Source: an uncultured Bacteroides sp.
GTDB lineage: Bacteria; Bacteroidota; Bacteroidia; Bacteroidales; Bacteroidaceae
DNA length: 20,632 nucleotides
Reading direction: 5' to 3'
NCBI GenBank assembly: GCA_900556845.1
Contig: USQO01000032.1
Location: forward strand, 1-20,632
Part shown: piece after piece, positions 5,839 to 13,495 of the stretch
How the letters are laid out: the number at the start of each line of letters is the position of its first letter
How positions within the stretch are numbered: position 1 is the stretch's first letter
The notes under the pieces: model-generated
What the model was told of the DNA's origin: nothing
The model's input: only the letters and a program-made list of their open reading frames with translations
Database searches by the model: none
Translations under genes and position numbers: made by a program

Positions 5839-7029
5839 TTATTTGCGGTCAGCTTTCAGGCGGTCTGCCATGGCTTTAGCCAGTTCTTTAGCCTGAGCAT
5901 AGTTGTCGGCTTTCATAGTTTGTTTCATTTCAACCGGATTGCCTACAACTTCGAATTTCAGTTTTTCGGTAAATTCGCCCAGCTTCTTCACGGCTGCACT
6001 GGCCCAAGTGAACGAACCGAAGTAACCCATTACGCGGTTTTTCATGTCGCGGGCTGCAATTTTGTTCAGCAATGATTCCAGTTCCGGATACAGGTTCATG
6101 TTATAGGTAGTACATCCTACAATCAGACCTTTGTATTTGAAAATGTCTGCCAGGATGTATGAGTGGTGTGTATGCGATACATTGTGCAGGATGATGTTCT
6201 TGATTCCCTGTTTGCTCAGTTCTTCTGCAATGGCTTCTGCCAGTTCTTCGGTGTTGCCATACATAGTTCCGTATGCAATTACTACACCTTCTTCTGCTTC
6301 ATAGCGGCTCAGTTTGTCGTACATATCGATAACCTGAGGGATTTTTTCTTCCCAAACCGGACCGTGTGTCGGACAGATTGTAGTAATGTTGAGGCCACCC
6401 AGTTTCTGAAGAGCTTTCTGTACCGGGTTACCGAATTTACCGACGATGTTTGCATAGTAACGGCGCATTTCGTTCCAGTAGATGTCGGTATTGATGTTTT
6501 TGTCGATACAGCCTCCATTCAGTGCTCCGAAACAGCCGAAAGCATCACCTGCAAAGAGGATACCTTCTGTTTCGTCGTAAGTTACCATAGTTTCAGGCCA
6601 GTGCACCATCGGTACCAGATAGAAACGCAGGTTGTGGTGTCCCAGCTTCAGGAAATCACCGTCGTTTACTACGTAGCGGTCGCCTGTTACACCGTAATAG
6701 CCTTCAACCATGTCGAAGGTTTTCTTGTTACCTACCAGTACGATGTCAGGATAGTATTGTTTAATCAGTGCAATAGAACCCGAGTGGTCTGGTTCCATGT
6801 GGTTGATGATAAGATAGTTAATCTTACGGTCGCCGATAATGCTGCGGATTTTTTTCAGATAAAGTTCAAAGAAGCAGACATCTACGGTGTCTACCAATGC
6901 TACCATCTCATCGTCTGCAATCAGATATGAGTTGTATGATACGCCATAAGGCAATGGCCATAGGTTTTCAAACAGTGCTTTGGTGCGGTCGTTTACACCA
7001 ACGTAATGTACTTTTCCTTTTATTTCCAT
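5839..7029 (-). CDS. FprA-type flavodiiron protein (A-type flavoprotein)
   Basis: This 396-residue cytoplasmic enzyme reduces O2 to water and/or NO to N2O, protecting anaerobes. The N-terminal metallo-beta-lactamase-like domain (about 1-245) carries the full diiron ligand set: H77, E79, D81 and H82 in NHMEPDHSGS, H143 in VHWPE, D162 in GDAFG and H222 in THGP. The C-terminal flavodoxin domain (about 249-390) begins IAYGTMYGNTEELA, the FMN phosphate loop, with GCTTYN and GSFTWA loops further on. No C-terminal rubredoxin or flavin reductase domain is attached, so electrons must come from a separate partner. It lies 20 bp behind the radical SAM gene on the same strand and is probably co-transcribed. 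Length and motifs are complete. Confidence 0.93.
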   Translation of the reverse strand: MEIKGKVHYVGVNDRTKALFENLWPLPYGVSYNSYLIADDEMVALVDTVDVCFFELYLKKIRSIIGDRKINYLIINHMEPDHSGSIALIKQYYPDIVLVGNKKTFDMVEGYYGVTGDRYVVNDGDFLKLGHHNLRFYLVPMVHWPETMVTYDETEGILFAGDAFGCFGALNGGCIDKNINTDIYWNEMRRYYANIVGKFGNPVQKALQKLGGLNITTICPTHGPVWEEKIPQVIDMYDKLSRYEAEEGVVIAYGTMYGNTEELAEAIAEELSKQGIKNIILHNVSHTHHSYILADIFKYKGLIVGCTTYNMNLYPELESLLNKIAARDMKNRVMGYFGSFTWASAAVKKLGEFTEKLKFEVVGNPVEMKQTMKADNYAQAKELAKAMADRLKADRK

Positions 7030-7049
7030 CTTTTATTTGAGTTGATAAA

Positions 7050-7991
7050 TTATGTTGTTATATTGTTGTTCGGATATTGTTTACCTTGCCAGGCATCTCG
7101 TTCGCGAAGGCGTTTTTTAACCTTGTCGGTAAATTCATGATTTTTTAATCCCCAGTCAGGAGCTATCAGTAATGTCTTTGGGGATTGTGATACGAAACGT
7201 TCCAACACAATGTCTGGGCGGAGATGCTCGATGTAGTCTATCACTAGGTCAATGTATTCGTCGGCCGTGAACAGATGGAACATTTCTGGATTTTCCTGAT
7301 ACTCATGCGCCATTCTGGTTCCTTTAATCAGTTGCAGTTGGTGTAATTTCAGGGTAGTAATGGGTAACTGTGATAAGCAATGGGCTTGGGCTATCAAGTC
7401 ATCACGCGACTCACCGGGCAAACCTAAAATGACATGGCCGCCTGTATAAATACCACGTGCGGCAGTCCGTCGGATAGCTTCCTGGGTACACTGGAAAGTA
7501 TGACCGCGGTTGATACGTTTAAGCGTTTCATCGCTGGTACTTTCTATTCCGTACTCCACAAGAAGAAAAGTGCGCTTGGAGAGTGCTTCCAGATAATCCA
7601 GCAGGGTGTCGGGCATACAGTCGGGACGTGTACCGATGACTAACCCTACGACTCCTTCTACTTGAAGAGCCGACTCGTACATTTGCTTGAGTTGCTCCAG
7701 TTCGGCATACGTATTGGTATAAGCCTGAAAATAAGCCAGGTATTTCATCTCCGGATATTTACGGGCAAAGAATTGTTTGCCTTCTTCCAGTTGCTGTACT
7801 ACGGTCTTTTCCGTTTTGCAATATTCAGGATTGAAGGTCTGGTTGTTGCAGTAAGTGCATCCTCCATACCCTTTCGAACCGTCCCTGTTGGGGCAGGTAA
7901 ATCCAGCATTGACGGAAATCTTTTGTACTTTATACGGAAAATGACTGGCAAGAAAACTGGCTAAATCGTTATATCGTATGCGCTCTTCCAT
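7050..7991 (-). CDS. Radical SAM protein, TIGR01212 / YhcC family
   Basis: This 313-residue protein has an N-terminal radical SAM core. Three Cys (C33, C45, C48) in TCPNRD....GGCTYCNN would hold the [4Fe-4S] cluster; the long first spacing (11 residues) with the CPNRDG..G.GGC.YC wording is typical of the YhcC/TIGR01212 family rather than of CxxxCxxC enzymes. LVEYGIES, GHVILGLPGE and TTLKLHQLQLIKGT mark the TIM-barrel strands. The family reaction is not well established, though resemblance to Elp3-type enzymes suggests RNA modification. The start ATG lies about 30 bases behind a minus-strand TATCTTTG box. It is the first gene of a pair with the flavodiiron protein. No truncation is seen. Confidence 0.88.
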   Translation of the reverse strand: MEERIRYNDLASFLASHFPYKVQKISVNAGFTCPNRDGSKGYGGCTYCNNQTFNPEYCKTEKTVVQQLEEGKQFFARKYPEMKYLAYFQAYTNTYAELEQLKQMYESALQVEGVVGLVIGTRPDCMPDTLLDYLEALSKRTFLLVEYGIESTSDETLKRINRGHTFQCTQEAIRRTAARGIYTGGHVILGLPGESRDDLIAQAHCLSQLPITTLKLHQLQLIKGTRMAHEYQENPEMFHLFTADEYIDLVIDYIEHLRPDIVLERFVSQSPKTLLIAPDWGLKNHEFTDKVKKRLRERDAWQGKQYPNNNITT

Positions 7992-8013
7992 TATTTCTTA
8001 TTTGTAACGGCTA

Positions 8014-8021
8014 CAAAGATA
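8014..8021 (-). promoter_or_regulatory. Candidate promoter for the radical SAM/flavodiiron pair
   Basis: The minus strand from 8021 to 8014 reads TATCTTTG, an exact Bacteroidetes -7 box, placed 23 bases before the start codon at 7991. It is back to back with the + strand box at 8035. Confidence 0.55.
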
Positions 8022-8034
8022 CGTATATTTTTTC

Positions 8035-8042
8035 TACCTTTG
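8035..8042 (+). promoter_or_regulatory. Candidate promoter for the DPP-IV-like gene
   Basis: TACCTTTG followed by CTGC matches the -7 consensus TAnnTTTG exactly. Predicted transcription begins near 8049, giving a leader of 13 bases to ATG 8062 or 22 bases to ATG 8071. No clear -33 element. Confidence 0.6.
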
Positions 8043-8061
8043 CTGCAAACAATATTAAATC

Positions 8062-10272
8062 ATGCTCAGAATGAAAAAACTTTTTGCACTCTTATGTTTA
8101 TTTTTAGGTGTCTTGACGCTTCAGGCACAGAAGGTGACATTGCAGGACGTGGCTCAGGGAACCTACAGAGCATCGGGCATTTATGGTATTAAACCGATGT
8201 TGGACGGAGAGCACTATACGCAGATTAGCAGTGACCGGAAACGGATTGTGAAGTACTCGTTTAAGACTGGAGAAGAGGTAGAAACCATCTTTGATGTTAC
8301 GACTGCTCGTGATTGCTCGCTGACTTCTTTTGATGACTATATCATGTCGCCGGACGAGCGCCTGATATTGATTCAGACAGAAACAAAACCTATTTACCGT
8401 CGTTCTTTTACGGCTGTGTATTACATCTATAATGTGCGGAATAACAAGCTGGAACCGCTGTCGAACAACGGACCGCAGCAGGTGCCTTTGTTCTCGCCGG
8501 ATGGAAACCAGATTGCTTTTGTGCGGAACAACAACATTTATCTGGTAAAATTGCTGTTCAACAACAGTGAATCGCAGGTTACGAAAGATGGTGAGTATAA
8601 TAAAGTGCTGAACGGTATACCAGACTGGGTGTATGAAGAAGAGTTTGGCTTTAACCGTGCATTCGATTTCAGTGCCGACAGCAAGATGCTGGCTTATATT
8701 CGTTTTGACGAATCGGCTGTGAAAATGTTCTCTTTCCCCTGGTATAAAGGAATGGCTCCGGAGAAAATGCAGTATGAAACTTATCCCGGAAGTTATGATT
8801 ACAAATATCCGAAATCGGGTATGCAGAACTCACTGGTGAGTGTTCATACATTTGATATTAAGAGCAAGGTGACCCGTACAATGGATTTGCAGTTGGATAA
8901 GGAAGATTATATTCCTCGTATCCGTTTTACTTCCGATCCGGAGAAGCTGGCTATCATGGTGTTGAACCGCCATCAGAATCGTTTTGATCTTTATTTCGCA
9001 AATCCACGAAGTACGCTTTGTAAAGTTGCTATTCGTGATGAGGCTCCTCAATATATCAAAGAGCAGGCTTATGCGAATATTGAGTTTTTTGACAAGAATA
9101 TTGTCATGATGAGTGAGCGTGACGGTTATAACCATCTGTATTTGTATACAATTGGCGGTAACCTGGTGAAACAGATTACGAAAGGAGACTTCGAAGTGAA
9201 AGATTTCCTGGGATGGGATCAGAATGCAAATGTCTTTTATTATACCAGCAATGAAGAGAGCCCGCTGCGTACGGCTGTCTATAAGATAGATGCCAAAGGA
9301 AAGAAAACCAAACTTTCTACACGTGTGGGTACTAACTCGGCAATCTTCAGTCATTCGATGAAATATTATATCAATACATATTCTAGCATCTCTACACCTA
9401 CACGGATTACAATCAATAATAATCAGGGTAAAGAGCTGAAAACATTGATGGACAATGCTGCACTGAAAGAAAAAGTGGCTCGTCTGAATATGCCGATAAA
9501 GGAATTCTTCACTTTCACTACTTCGGATGGCGTGAAACTGAATGGCTGGATGATGAAGCCGGCTAATTTTAATCCGAATAGAAAGTATCCGGTTATCATG
9601 CATCAGTACAGCGGTCCCGGTTCGCAGCAAGTTATCGACCGTTGGAATATCGGAAGTTTCAGCGATGGAGGTATGTTCGAAGCGTATATGTGCGATAAAG
9701 GATTTGTTATGGTTTGTGTGGATGGTCGTGGTACAGGTGGCCGTGGCGCTGCATTCGAAAAGTGTACTTACATGTTCTTGGGTGTGAAGGAAGCCAAGGA
9801 TCAGGTAGAAACAGCCAAATATCTGGGTACATTGCCATTTGTGGATAAAAACAAAATAGGTATCTGGGGATGGAGCTTTGGTGGATATACCACACTGATG
9901 TCAATGAGTGAGGGTACACCGGTATTCCGTGCCGGAGTGGCTATTGCTGCACCGTCTGACTGGAAATTCTATGATACGGTTTATACAGAGCGTTTTATGC
10001 GTACACCTAAAGAAAATGGTGACGGATATGCGGCTTCATCGGCTATCCTTAGAGCTGACAAACTGCATGGAAGCCTGTTGCTGATACATGGAACGGCTGA
10101 CGATAATGTACATTTCCAGAACTGTGCTGAATATAGCGAAGCGCTGGTACAGGCTAACAAACAGTTTGATATGCAGATTTATACGAATCGTAATCATGGT
10201 ATTGCAGGGGGAAATACCCGCAATCATTTGATGAACAGGGTGGCAAACTTCTTTATGGAGGAAATGAAATAA
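8062..10272 (+). CDS. Dipeptidyl peptidase IV-like S9 serine peptidase
   Basis: This 736-residue exported enzyme releases X-Pro or X-Ala dipeptides from peptide N-termini. A signal peptide spans about residues 1-23 (MKKLFALLCLFLGVLTLQAQ after a short MLR extension). An eight-bladed DPP-IV propeller occupies about 45-480 and an alpha/beta hydrolase domain the rest. The substrate N-terminus-binding double Glu is seen as E192-E193 in DWVYEEEFGF, specific to the DPP-IV branch of S9. The catalytic triad is complete: S605 in GWSFGG, D680 in HGTADDNVHFQ and H712 in NHGIAGG. ATG 8071 is a plausible alternative start that gives a better signal peptide. It is transcribed from its own promoter and closed by the hairpin at 10296-10353. 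Probably periplasmic. Confidence 0.94.
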   Translation: MLRMKKLFALLCLFLGVLTLQAQKVTLQDVAQGTYRASGIYGIKPMLDGEHYTQISSDRKRIVKYSFKTGEEVETIFDVTTARDCSLTSFDDYIMSPDERLILIQTETKPIYRRSFTAVYYIYNVRNNKLEPLSNNGPQQVPLFSPDGNQIAFVRNNNIYLVKLLFNNSESQVTKDGEYNKVLNGIPDWVYEEEFGFNRAFDFSADSKMLAYIRFDESAVKMFSFPWYKGMAPEKMQYETYPGSYDYKYPKSGMQNSLVSVHTFDIKSKVTRTMDLQLDKEDYIPRIRFTSDPEKLAIMVLNRHQNRFDLYFANPRSTLCKVAIRDEAPQYIKEQAYANIEFFDKNIVMMSERDGYNHLYLYTIGGNLVKQITKGDFEVKDFLGWDQNANVFYYTSNEESPLRTAVYKIDAKGKKTKLSTRVGTNSAIFSHSMKYYINTYSSISTPTRITINNNQGKELKTLMDNAALKEKVARLNMPIKEFFTFTTSDGVKLNGWMMKPANFNPNRKYPVIMHQYSGPGSQQVIDRWNIGSFSDGGMFEAYMCDKGFVMVCVDGRGTGGRGAAFEKCTYMFLGVKEAKDQVETAKYLGTLPFVDKNKIGIWGWSFGGYTTLMSMSEGTPVFRAGVAIAAPSDWKFYDTVYTERFMRTPKENGDGYAASSAILRADKLHGSLLLIHGTADDNVHFQNCAEYSEALVQANKQFDMQIYTNRNHGIAGGNTRNHLMNRVANFFMEEMK

Positions 10273-10287
10273 TAGAAGAAAAAATTA

Positions 10288-10295
10288 TATCTTTG
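10288..10295 (+). promoter_or_regulatory. Promoter-like -7 box before the dpp-lipA hairpin
   Basis: TATCTTTG is an exact TAnnTTTG match 15 bases after the peptidase stop. If used, transcription would begin inside the left arm of the following hairpin, so it may be fortuitous; it could otherwise supply lipA with its own transcript. Confidence 0.25.
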
Positions 10296-10353
10296 AGCGA
10301 TTGTCGTGATATGGCAGAAACAGATTGCCGTATCGTGACAGTCGCTTTTTTTT
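10296..10353 (+). terminator. Long-stem intrinsic terminator between dpp-like gene and lipA
   Basis: Arms 10296-10317 and 10325-10346 pair along all 22 positions, with about five of these being G-U wobbles and the rest Watson-Crick, around a 7-base loop. A run of eight T (10346-10353) follows. This is a strong terminator for the peptidase gene, though lipA starts only 21 bases beyond it. Confidence 0.9.
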
Positions 10354-10374
10354 AATCTTAAATTGAAAATACTT

Positions 10375-11235
10375 ATGGAGCATGTCAAGAAACCTTCCTG
10401 GCTTAAAATCAATATCGGTGTGAACGACAGGTATACAGAAACGAAGCGGATAGTAGATACGCACGGCTTGCATACGATTTGCAGCAGTGGTCGCTGTCCT
10501 AATATGGGAGAGTGTTGGGGAAAAGGAACGGCTACGTTTATGATTGGAGGTGATATCTGTACACGCTCCTGTAAGTTCTGTAATACGAAATCGGGGAGAC
10601 CTCTTCCGTTGGACGGTAATGAGCCGGAAAGTGTGGCCTGTTCGGTGCAATTGATGAAATTGTCGCATGCTGTAATAACATCGGTGGATAGAGACGATTT
10701 GGAGGATATGGGGGCTTCGCATTGGGTAAAGACTTTGAGGAAGATTAAGGAACTGAATCCTGCTGTAACGGTGGAAGCGTTGATTCCGGATTTTCAGGGT
10801 AATCTGGAGCTGGTAAAGCAAGTTGCAAGCTGTGGTGCCAATATTGTTTCGCATAATATGGAAACAGTAAAGCGGCTTACACCGGTAGTACGTAGTGTGG
10901 CCCGATACGAAACAAGCCTGGAGGTTATTCGGGCTATTGCCGAAACCGGAGTAACTGCAAAATCTGGTATTATGGTGGGACTGGGTGAAACCGTATCCGA
11001 AGTAGAAGAATTGATGGATGATTTATTGGAGTATGGATGCCGTATCCTGACTATCGGACAGTATTTACAGCCTACGCATAAGCATTATCCCGTAAAAGAA
11101 TATGTGACACCCCAACAGTTCGAGGCATATAAAGAACTGGGCTTGAAAAAGGGTTTTGCAGAGGTGATGAGCGGTCCGTTGGTACGTTCTTCCTATCATG
11201 CTGAAAAACAGTTGAAATTTTGTAAGACACAATAA
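10375..11235 (+). CDS. lipA: Lipoyl synthase LipA
   Basis: This 286-residue cytoplasmic radical SAM enzyme inserts two sulfur atoms into protein-bound octanoyl groups to make lipoyl cofactors. Both clusters are complete: the auxiliary cluster Cys C36, C41 and C47 in the CX4CX5C motif (CSSGRCPNMGEC), and the radical SAM Cys C62, C66 and C69 (CTRSCKFC). The C-terminal RSSYHA motif (from R271), whose Ser ligates the auxiliary cluster, is present. An in-frame TTG at 10363 would add four residues; ATG 10375 is preferred and gives the family start PSWLK after a short lead. No lipB lies in this window. The gene heads a + strand set with a membrane protein and a GNAT enzyme. Confidence 0.97.
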   Translation: MEHVKKPSWLKINIGVNDRYTETKRIVDTHGLHTICSSGRCPNMGECWGKGTATFMIGGDICTRSCKFCNTKSGRPLPLDGNEPESVACSVQLMKLSHAVITSVDRDDLEDMGASHWVKTLRKIKELNPAVTVEALIPDFQGNLELVKQVASCGANIVSHNMETVKRLTPVVRSVARYETSLEVIRAIAETGVTAKSGIMVGLGETVSEVEELMDDLLEYGCRILTIGQYLQPTHKHYPVKEYVTPQQFEAYKELGLKKGFAEVMSGPLVRSSYHAEKQLKFCKTQ

Positions 11236-11289
11236 ACAAATCGGGCGAAATGTTTGTTGATAAGAAATAACAGAAAAAGAATCGGCATT

Positions 11290-12279
11290 ATGAAATTGTT
11301 ATTACAAAATAAACACATCATCGTTTCCCTGGGTTTGCTTCCTGTTATTTTGATGATGGTTTTTATACATTTGTTTCCTTCTACACCTACCTTGTTTGTT
11401 ACGTTGCTGATAAGTTTGTGCATACAGGCTTATGAAGTCTTGAAACTGAGAAGCTTTAATCTGTTTTTGTTTCATGGCATGGTGGCCATGACTGTATGTA
11501 TTTTAGTTCGCTCTTTTACAGGTTTCTGGCTGATACCGAACGGCTATCTGGTACTTTCGATAGAGGTGCTGATGTTGCTGTGTTCTTTTGGACATCTGGT
11601 ATTTCCGCATTATTATGAAGCCTTTTTACGGAAACATGCTTTGCGTACAGAGGTCAATTACAGATTAGAAGCTAAGGTCATTGTTGTATTGGTTTCTTTT
11701 CATTTATTGTGTCTGTTGCTTATATTCAGGCTCTTTTCTCCTTTCCCTGAACATTTTGCTCATTTTTTAAGGTGTACTTCGGCTATTCTGTTTTTTTTAC
11801 TGTGTCTGCTGTTTAATATTATAGGAGTCAGGTTGTTGCTTAGAGAGGTACAAAAAGCTCCTGTCATTCGTGTGGCTCCGATCTGTAACAATAAAGTGTT
11901 TCTTACTCCCCGGGAGGTTACTGTCGAAGGAAAGATTGTGAAGGAATGGGACTTACCGATAGAATCAATGTATTTGATAAGAAATATGTCGGTGGAGGAT
12001 TATGTGAAGCGGATAACTCGTAATTTTGTACCGGCCCATATAGAACCTCGTTTCAGTTTGAAGCATTATGGTTGTATGCGGCTTAAGTGTTGCCAGACCA
12101 TTTGTTTGTATTTGCTCCCGCTTACTGAGGAAGCAGATTTGCAAGGCTTGGAAGGTGATTTCTTTTCATTGGATACAAACTTGGAAGATGAGTCGGAAGA
12201 GCATCGTTACAGTTGTACGTTGAAAGAGGAGTTTCCTTATTTACGAATGGCTGGAGAATTGTGGCAAAATTATAAGTAA
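11290..12279 (+). CDS. Unrecognised polytopic membrane protein with C-terminal soluble domain
   Basis: I do not recognise this 329-residue protein. Hydrophobic segments at about residues 8-28, 33-52, 58-76, 84-105, 128-148 and 158-183 suggest six membrane passes. A 140-residue soluble tail follows (187-329). That tail contains APICNNKVFLTPRE..., KEWDLPIE, and an EEFPYLRMAGELW end, which vaguely recall the strand order of a Nudix fold (VFL.PR, WDLP), but the Nudix box GX5EX7REUXEEXGU is absent. A TTG start at 11254 would add 12 residues, but ATG 11290 leads directly to the hydrophobic part. It is 54 bp after lipA and 3 bp before the GNAT gene, so it is probably co-transcribed with at least the latter. 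Confidence 0.8.
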   Translation: MKLLLQNKHIIVSLGLLPVILMMVFIHLFPSTPTLFVTLLISLCIQAYEVLKLRSFNLFLFHGMVAMTVCILVRSFTGFWLIPNGYLVLSIEVLMLLCSFGHLVFPHYYEAFLRKHALRTEVNYRLEAKVIVVLVSFHLLCLLLIFRLFSPFPEHFAHFLRCTSAILFFLLCLLFNIIGVRLLLREVQKAPVIRVAPICNNKVFLTPREVTVEGKIVKEWDLPIESMYLIRNMSVEDYVKRITRNFVPAHIEPRFSLKHYGCMRLKCCQTICLYLLPLTEEADLQGLEGDFFSLDTNLEDESEEHRYSCTLKEEFPYLRMAGELWQNYK

Positions 12280-12282
12280 GAT

Positions 12283-12768
12283 ATGATACGAAAAGTAAAA
12301 CAAGAAGACGCAGCAGCTATTGCTGCTATCTATAACGACTATGTAAAGCATACATGTGTTACTTTTGAAGATGAGGAGGTAAGTGTTGCCGAGATGCAAA
12401 AGCGCATAAGTGAAATCTCTTCACATTATCCTTATCTGGTTTATGAGGCTGAGAATGGTGAGATTACAGGATATTGTTATGCGCACGGCTGGAAGGAAAA
12501 ACAGGCTTACCGATTGACTGCAGAAACAACTATTTATATTGCATCGGCCTTTCAACGGCAAGGAATAGGGAAGGCTTTGATGAATGAACTAATCGTTAAA
12601 TGCAGGGAAGCTGGTCTGCATGTACTGATAGCTTGTATTACCTATCCGAATTCGGGCAGTGAGAAACTACATGTGGGACTGGGATTCCAACAAGTTTCCC
12701 GTTTCCATGAAGTCGGCTATAAATTCGGGCAATGGCTGGATATTTATGATTTTGAATTGCGGTTATAG
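12283..12768 (+). CDS. GNAT N-acetyltransferase, phosphinothricin acetyltransferase-like
   Basis: This 161-residue enzyme should transfer acetyl from acetyl-CoA to a small amine. The GNAT fold is clear: an N-terminal IRKVKQEDAAAIAAIYNDYV helix pair, the TFEDEEVS segment typical of the Pat/YwnH/MddA subgroup, and the acetyl-CoA loop QRQGIGKAL at residues 91-99, preceded by a TTIYIASAF strand. SEKLHVGLGFQQVSRFHEVGYKFGQW is the subgroup's C-terminal signature. Members act on phosphinothricin or on methionine sulfone and sulfoximine; the natural substrate here is unknown. The start ATG is 3 bp after the membrane protein stop. It ends 5 bp from a convergent gene with no visible terminator between them. 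Confidence 0.88.
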   Translation: MIRKVKQEDAAAIAAIYNDYVKHTCVTFEDEEVSVAEMQKRISEISSHYPYLVYEAENGEITGYCYAHGWKEKQAYRLTAETTIYIASAFQRQGIGKALMNELIVKCREAGLHVLIACITYPNSGSEKLHVGLGFQQVSRFHEVGYKFGQWLDIYDFELRL

Positions 12769-12773
12769 AGCCT

Positions 12774-13478
12774 TTATTTGTAGATAAGGAAAATGCAAGG
12801 GATTTTGTTGATTTCAGGCAAATGTCCTTTCCATTCTTTGATACTTTTAGTTTTTATATATTCTCCTTCACATGTAATATTAGCAGCAATACACAATTTT
12901 GTTTGCGGACGGCAGTTATGAAGCAGATCCTCCATCATTTTCTGATTACGATAAGGAGTCTCGATGAACAATTGTGTCTGATTTTCGCTGTAAATGCGTT
13001 GTTCCAGTTCTTTGATACGTTTGGCACGAGCTGCTGGTTCGATAGGAAGATACCCATGAAAAGCAAAACTTTGTCCGTTAAATCCTGATCCCATGACTGA
13101 AAGAATAATAGAAGACGGACCGATTAAGGGTACTACTTTCAGGTTCTTTCTCTGTGCAATAGCTACAATATCGGCTCCAGGGTCGGCAACAGCCGGACAT
13201 CCGGCTTCCGAGATAACTCCCATTGGACTTCCTGCAAGTAAAGGTTTCAGATAGCCTGAGATTTCTTCGGCTGAAGTATGCTTGTTTAAGGGATAAAAAG
13301 TTAGCTCATCTATGTTGATGGAACTGTCCACTTTTTTCAGAAAACGGCGGGCTGTACGTACTTCTTCTACGATGAAATGTTTTATTCCAAGAATTATTTC
13401 TTTATTATAAGCAGGAAGAACTTTTTCAATTGGAGTATCTCCTAATGTCGTTGGCAGTAAGTACAATGCAGCTTCCAT
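12774..13478 (-). CDS. RsmI-like SAM-dependent methyltransferase (tetrapyrrole methylase fold)
   Basis: This 234-residue protein belongs to the tetrapyrrole methylase superfamily that includes RsmI, which 2'-O-methylates C1402 of 16S rRNA. Visible signatures are LYLLPTTLGD at the N-terminus, the GVISEAGCPAVADPGADIV motif (about 87-105) and the GPSS loop (120-123), all characteristic of RsmI. It is shorter than typical RsmI (about 280) and lacks the C-terminal helical extension. It more likely represents the compact Bacteroidetes paralogue, with an uncertain substrate. It lies 17 bp after the gldB-like gene on the same strand and is the last gene of an apparent fabI-gldB-methyltransferase operon. 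Confidence 0.85.
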   Translation of the reverse strand: MEAALYLLPTTLGDTPIEKVLPAYNKEIILGIKHFIVEEVRTARRFLKKVDSSINIDELTFYPLNKHTSAEEISGYLKPLLAGSPMGVISEAGCPAVADPGADIVAIAQRKNLKVVPLIGPSSIILSVMGSGFNGQSFAFHGYLPIEPAARAKRIKELEQRIYSENQTQLFIETPYRNQKMMEDLLHNCRPQTKLCIAANITCEGEYIKTKSIKEWKGHLPEINKIPCIFLIYK

Positions 13479-13495
13479 AAACTCTGAATGTCAGT

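Noticed and set aside
6163..6930. 255-codon + strand open frame opposite the flavodiiron gene
   Set aside because: It is antisense to a fully conserved enzyme and rich in Cys, Phe and Val without domain logic; a shadow of codon bias.
8830..9630. 266-codon minus-strand open frame inside the DPP-IV-like gene
   Set aside because: Antisense to a gene with complete catalytic motifs; Ile/His-rich composition typical of a reverse-complement shadow.
12283..12768. Herbicide or antibiotic resistance gene (phosphinothricin acetyltransferase)
   Set aside because: Family membership is clear but many members act on methionine derivatives; nothing here indicates a resistance role.
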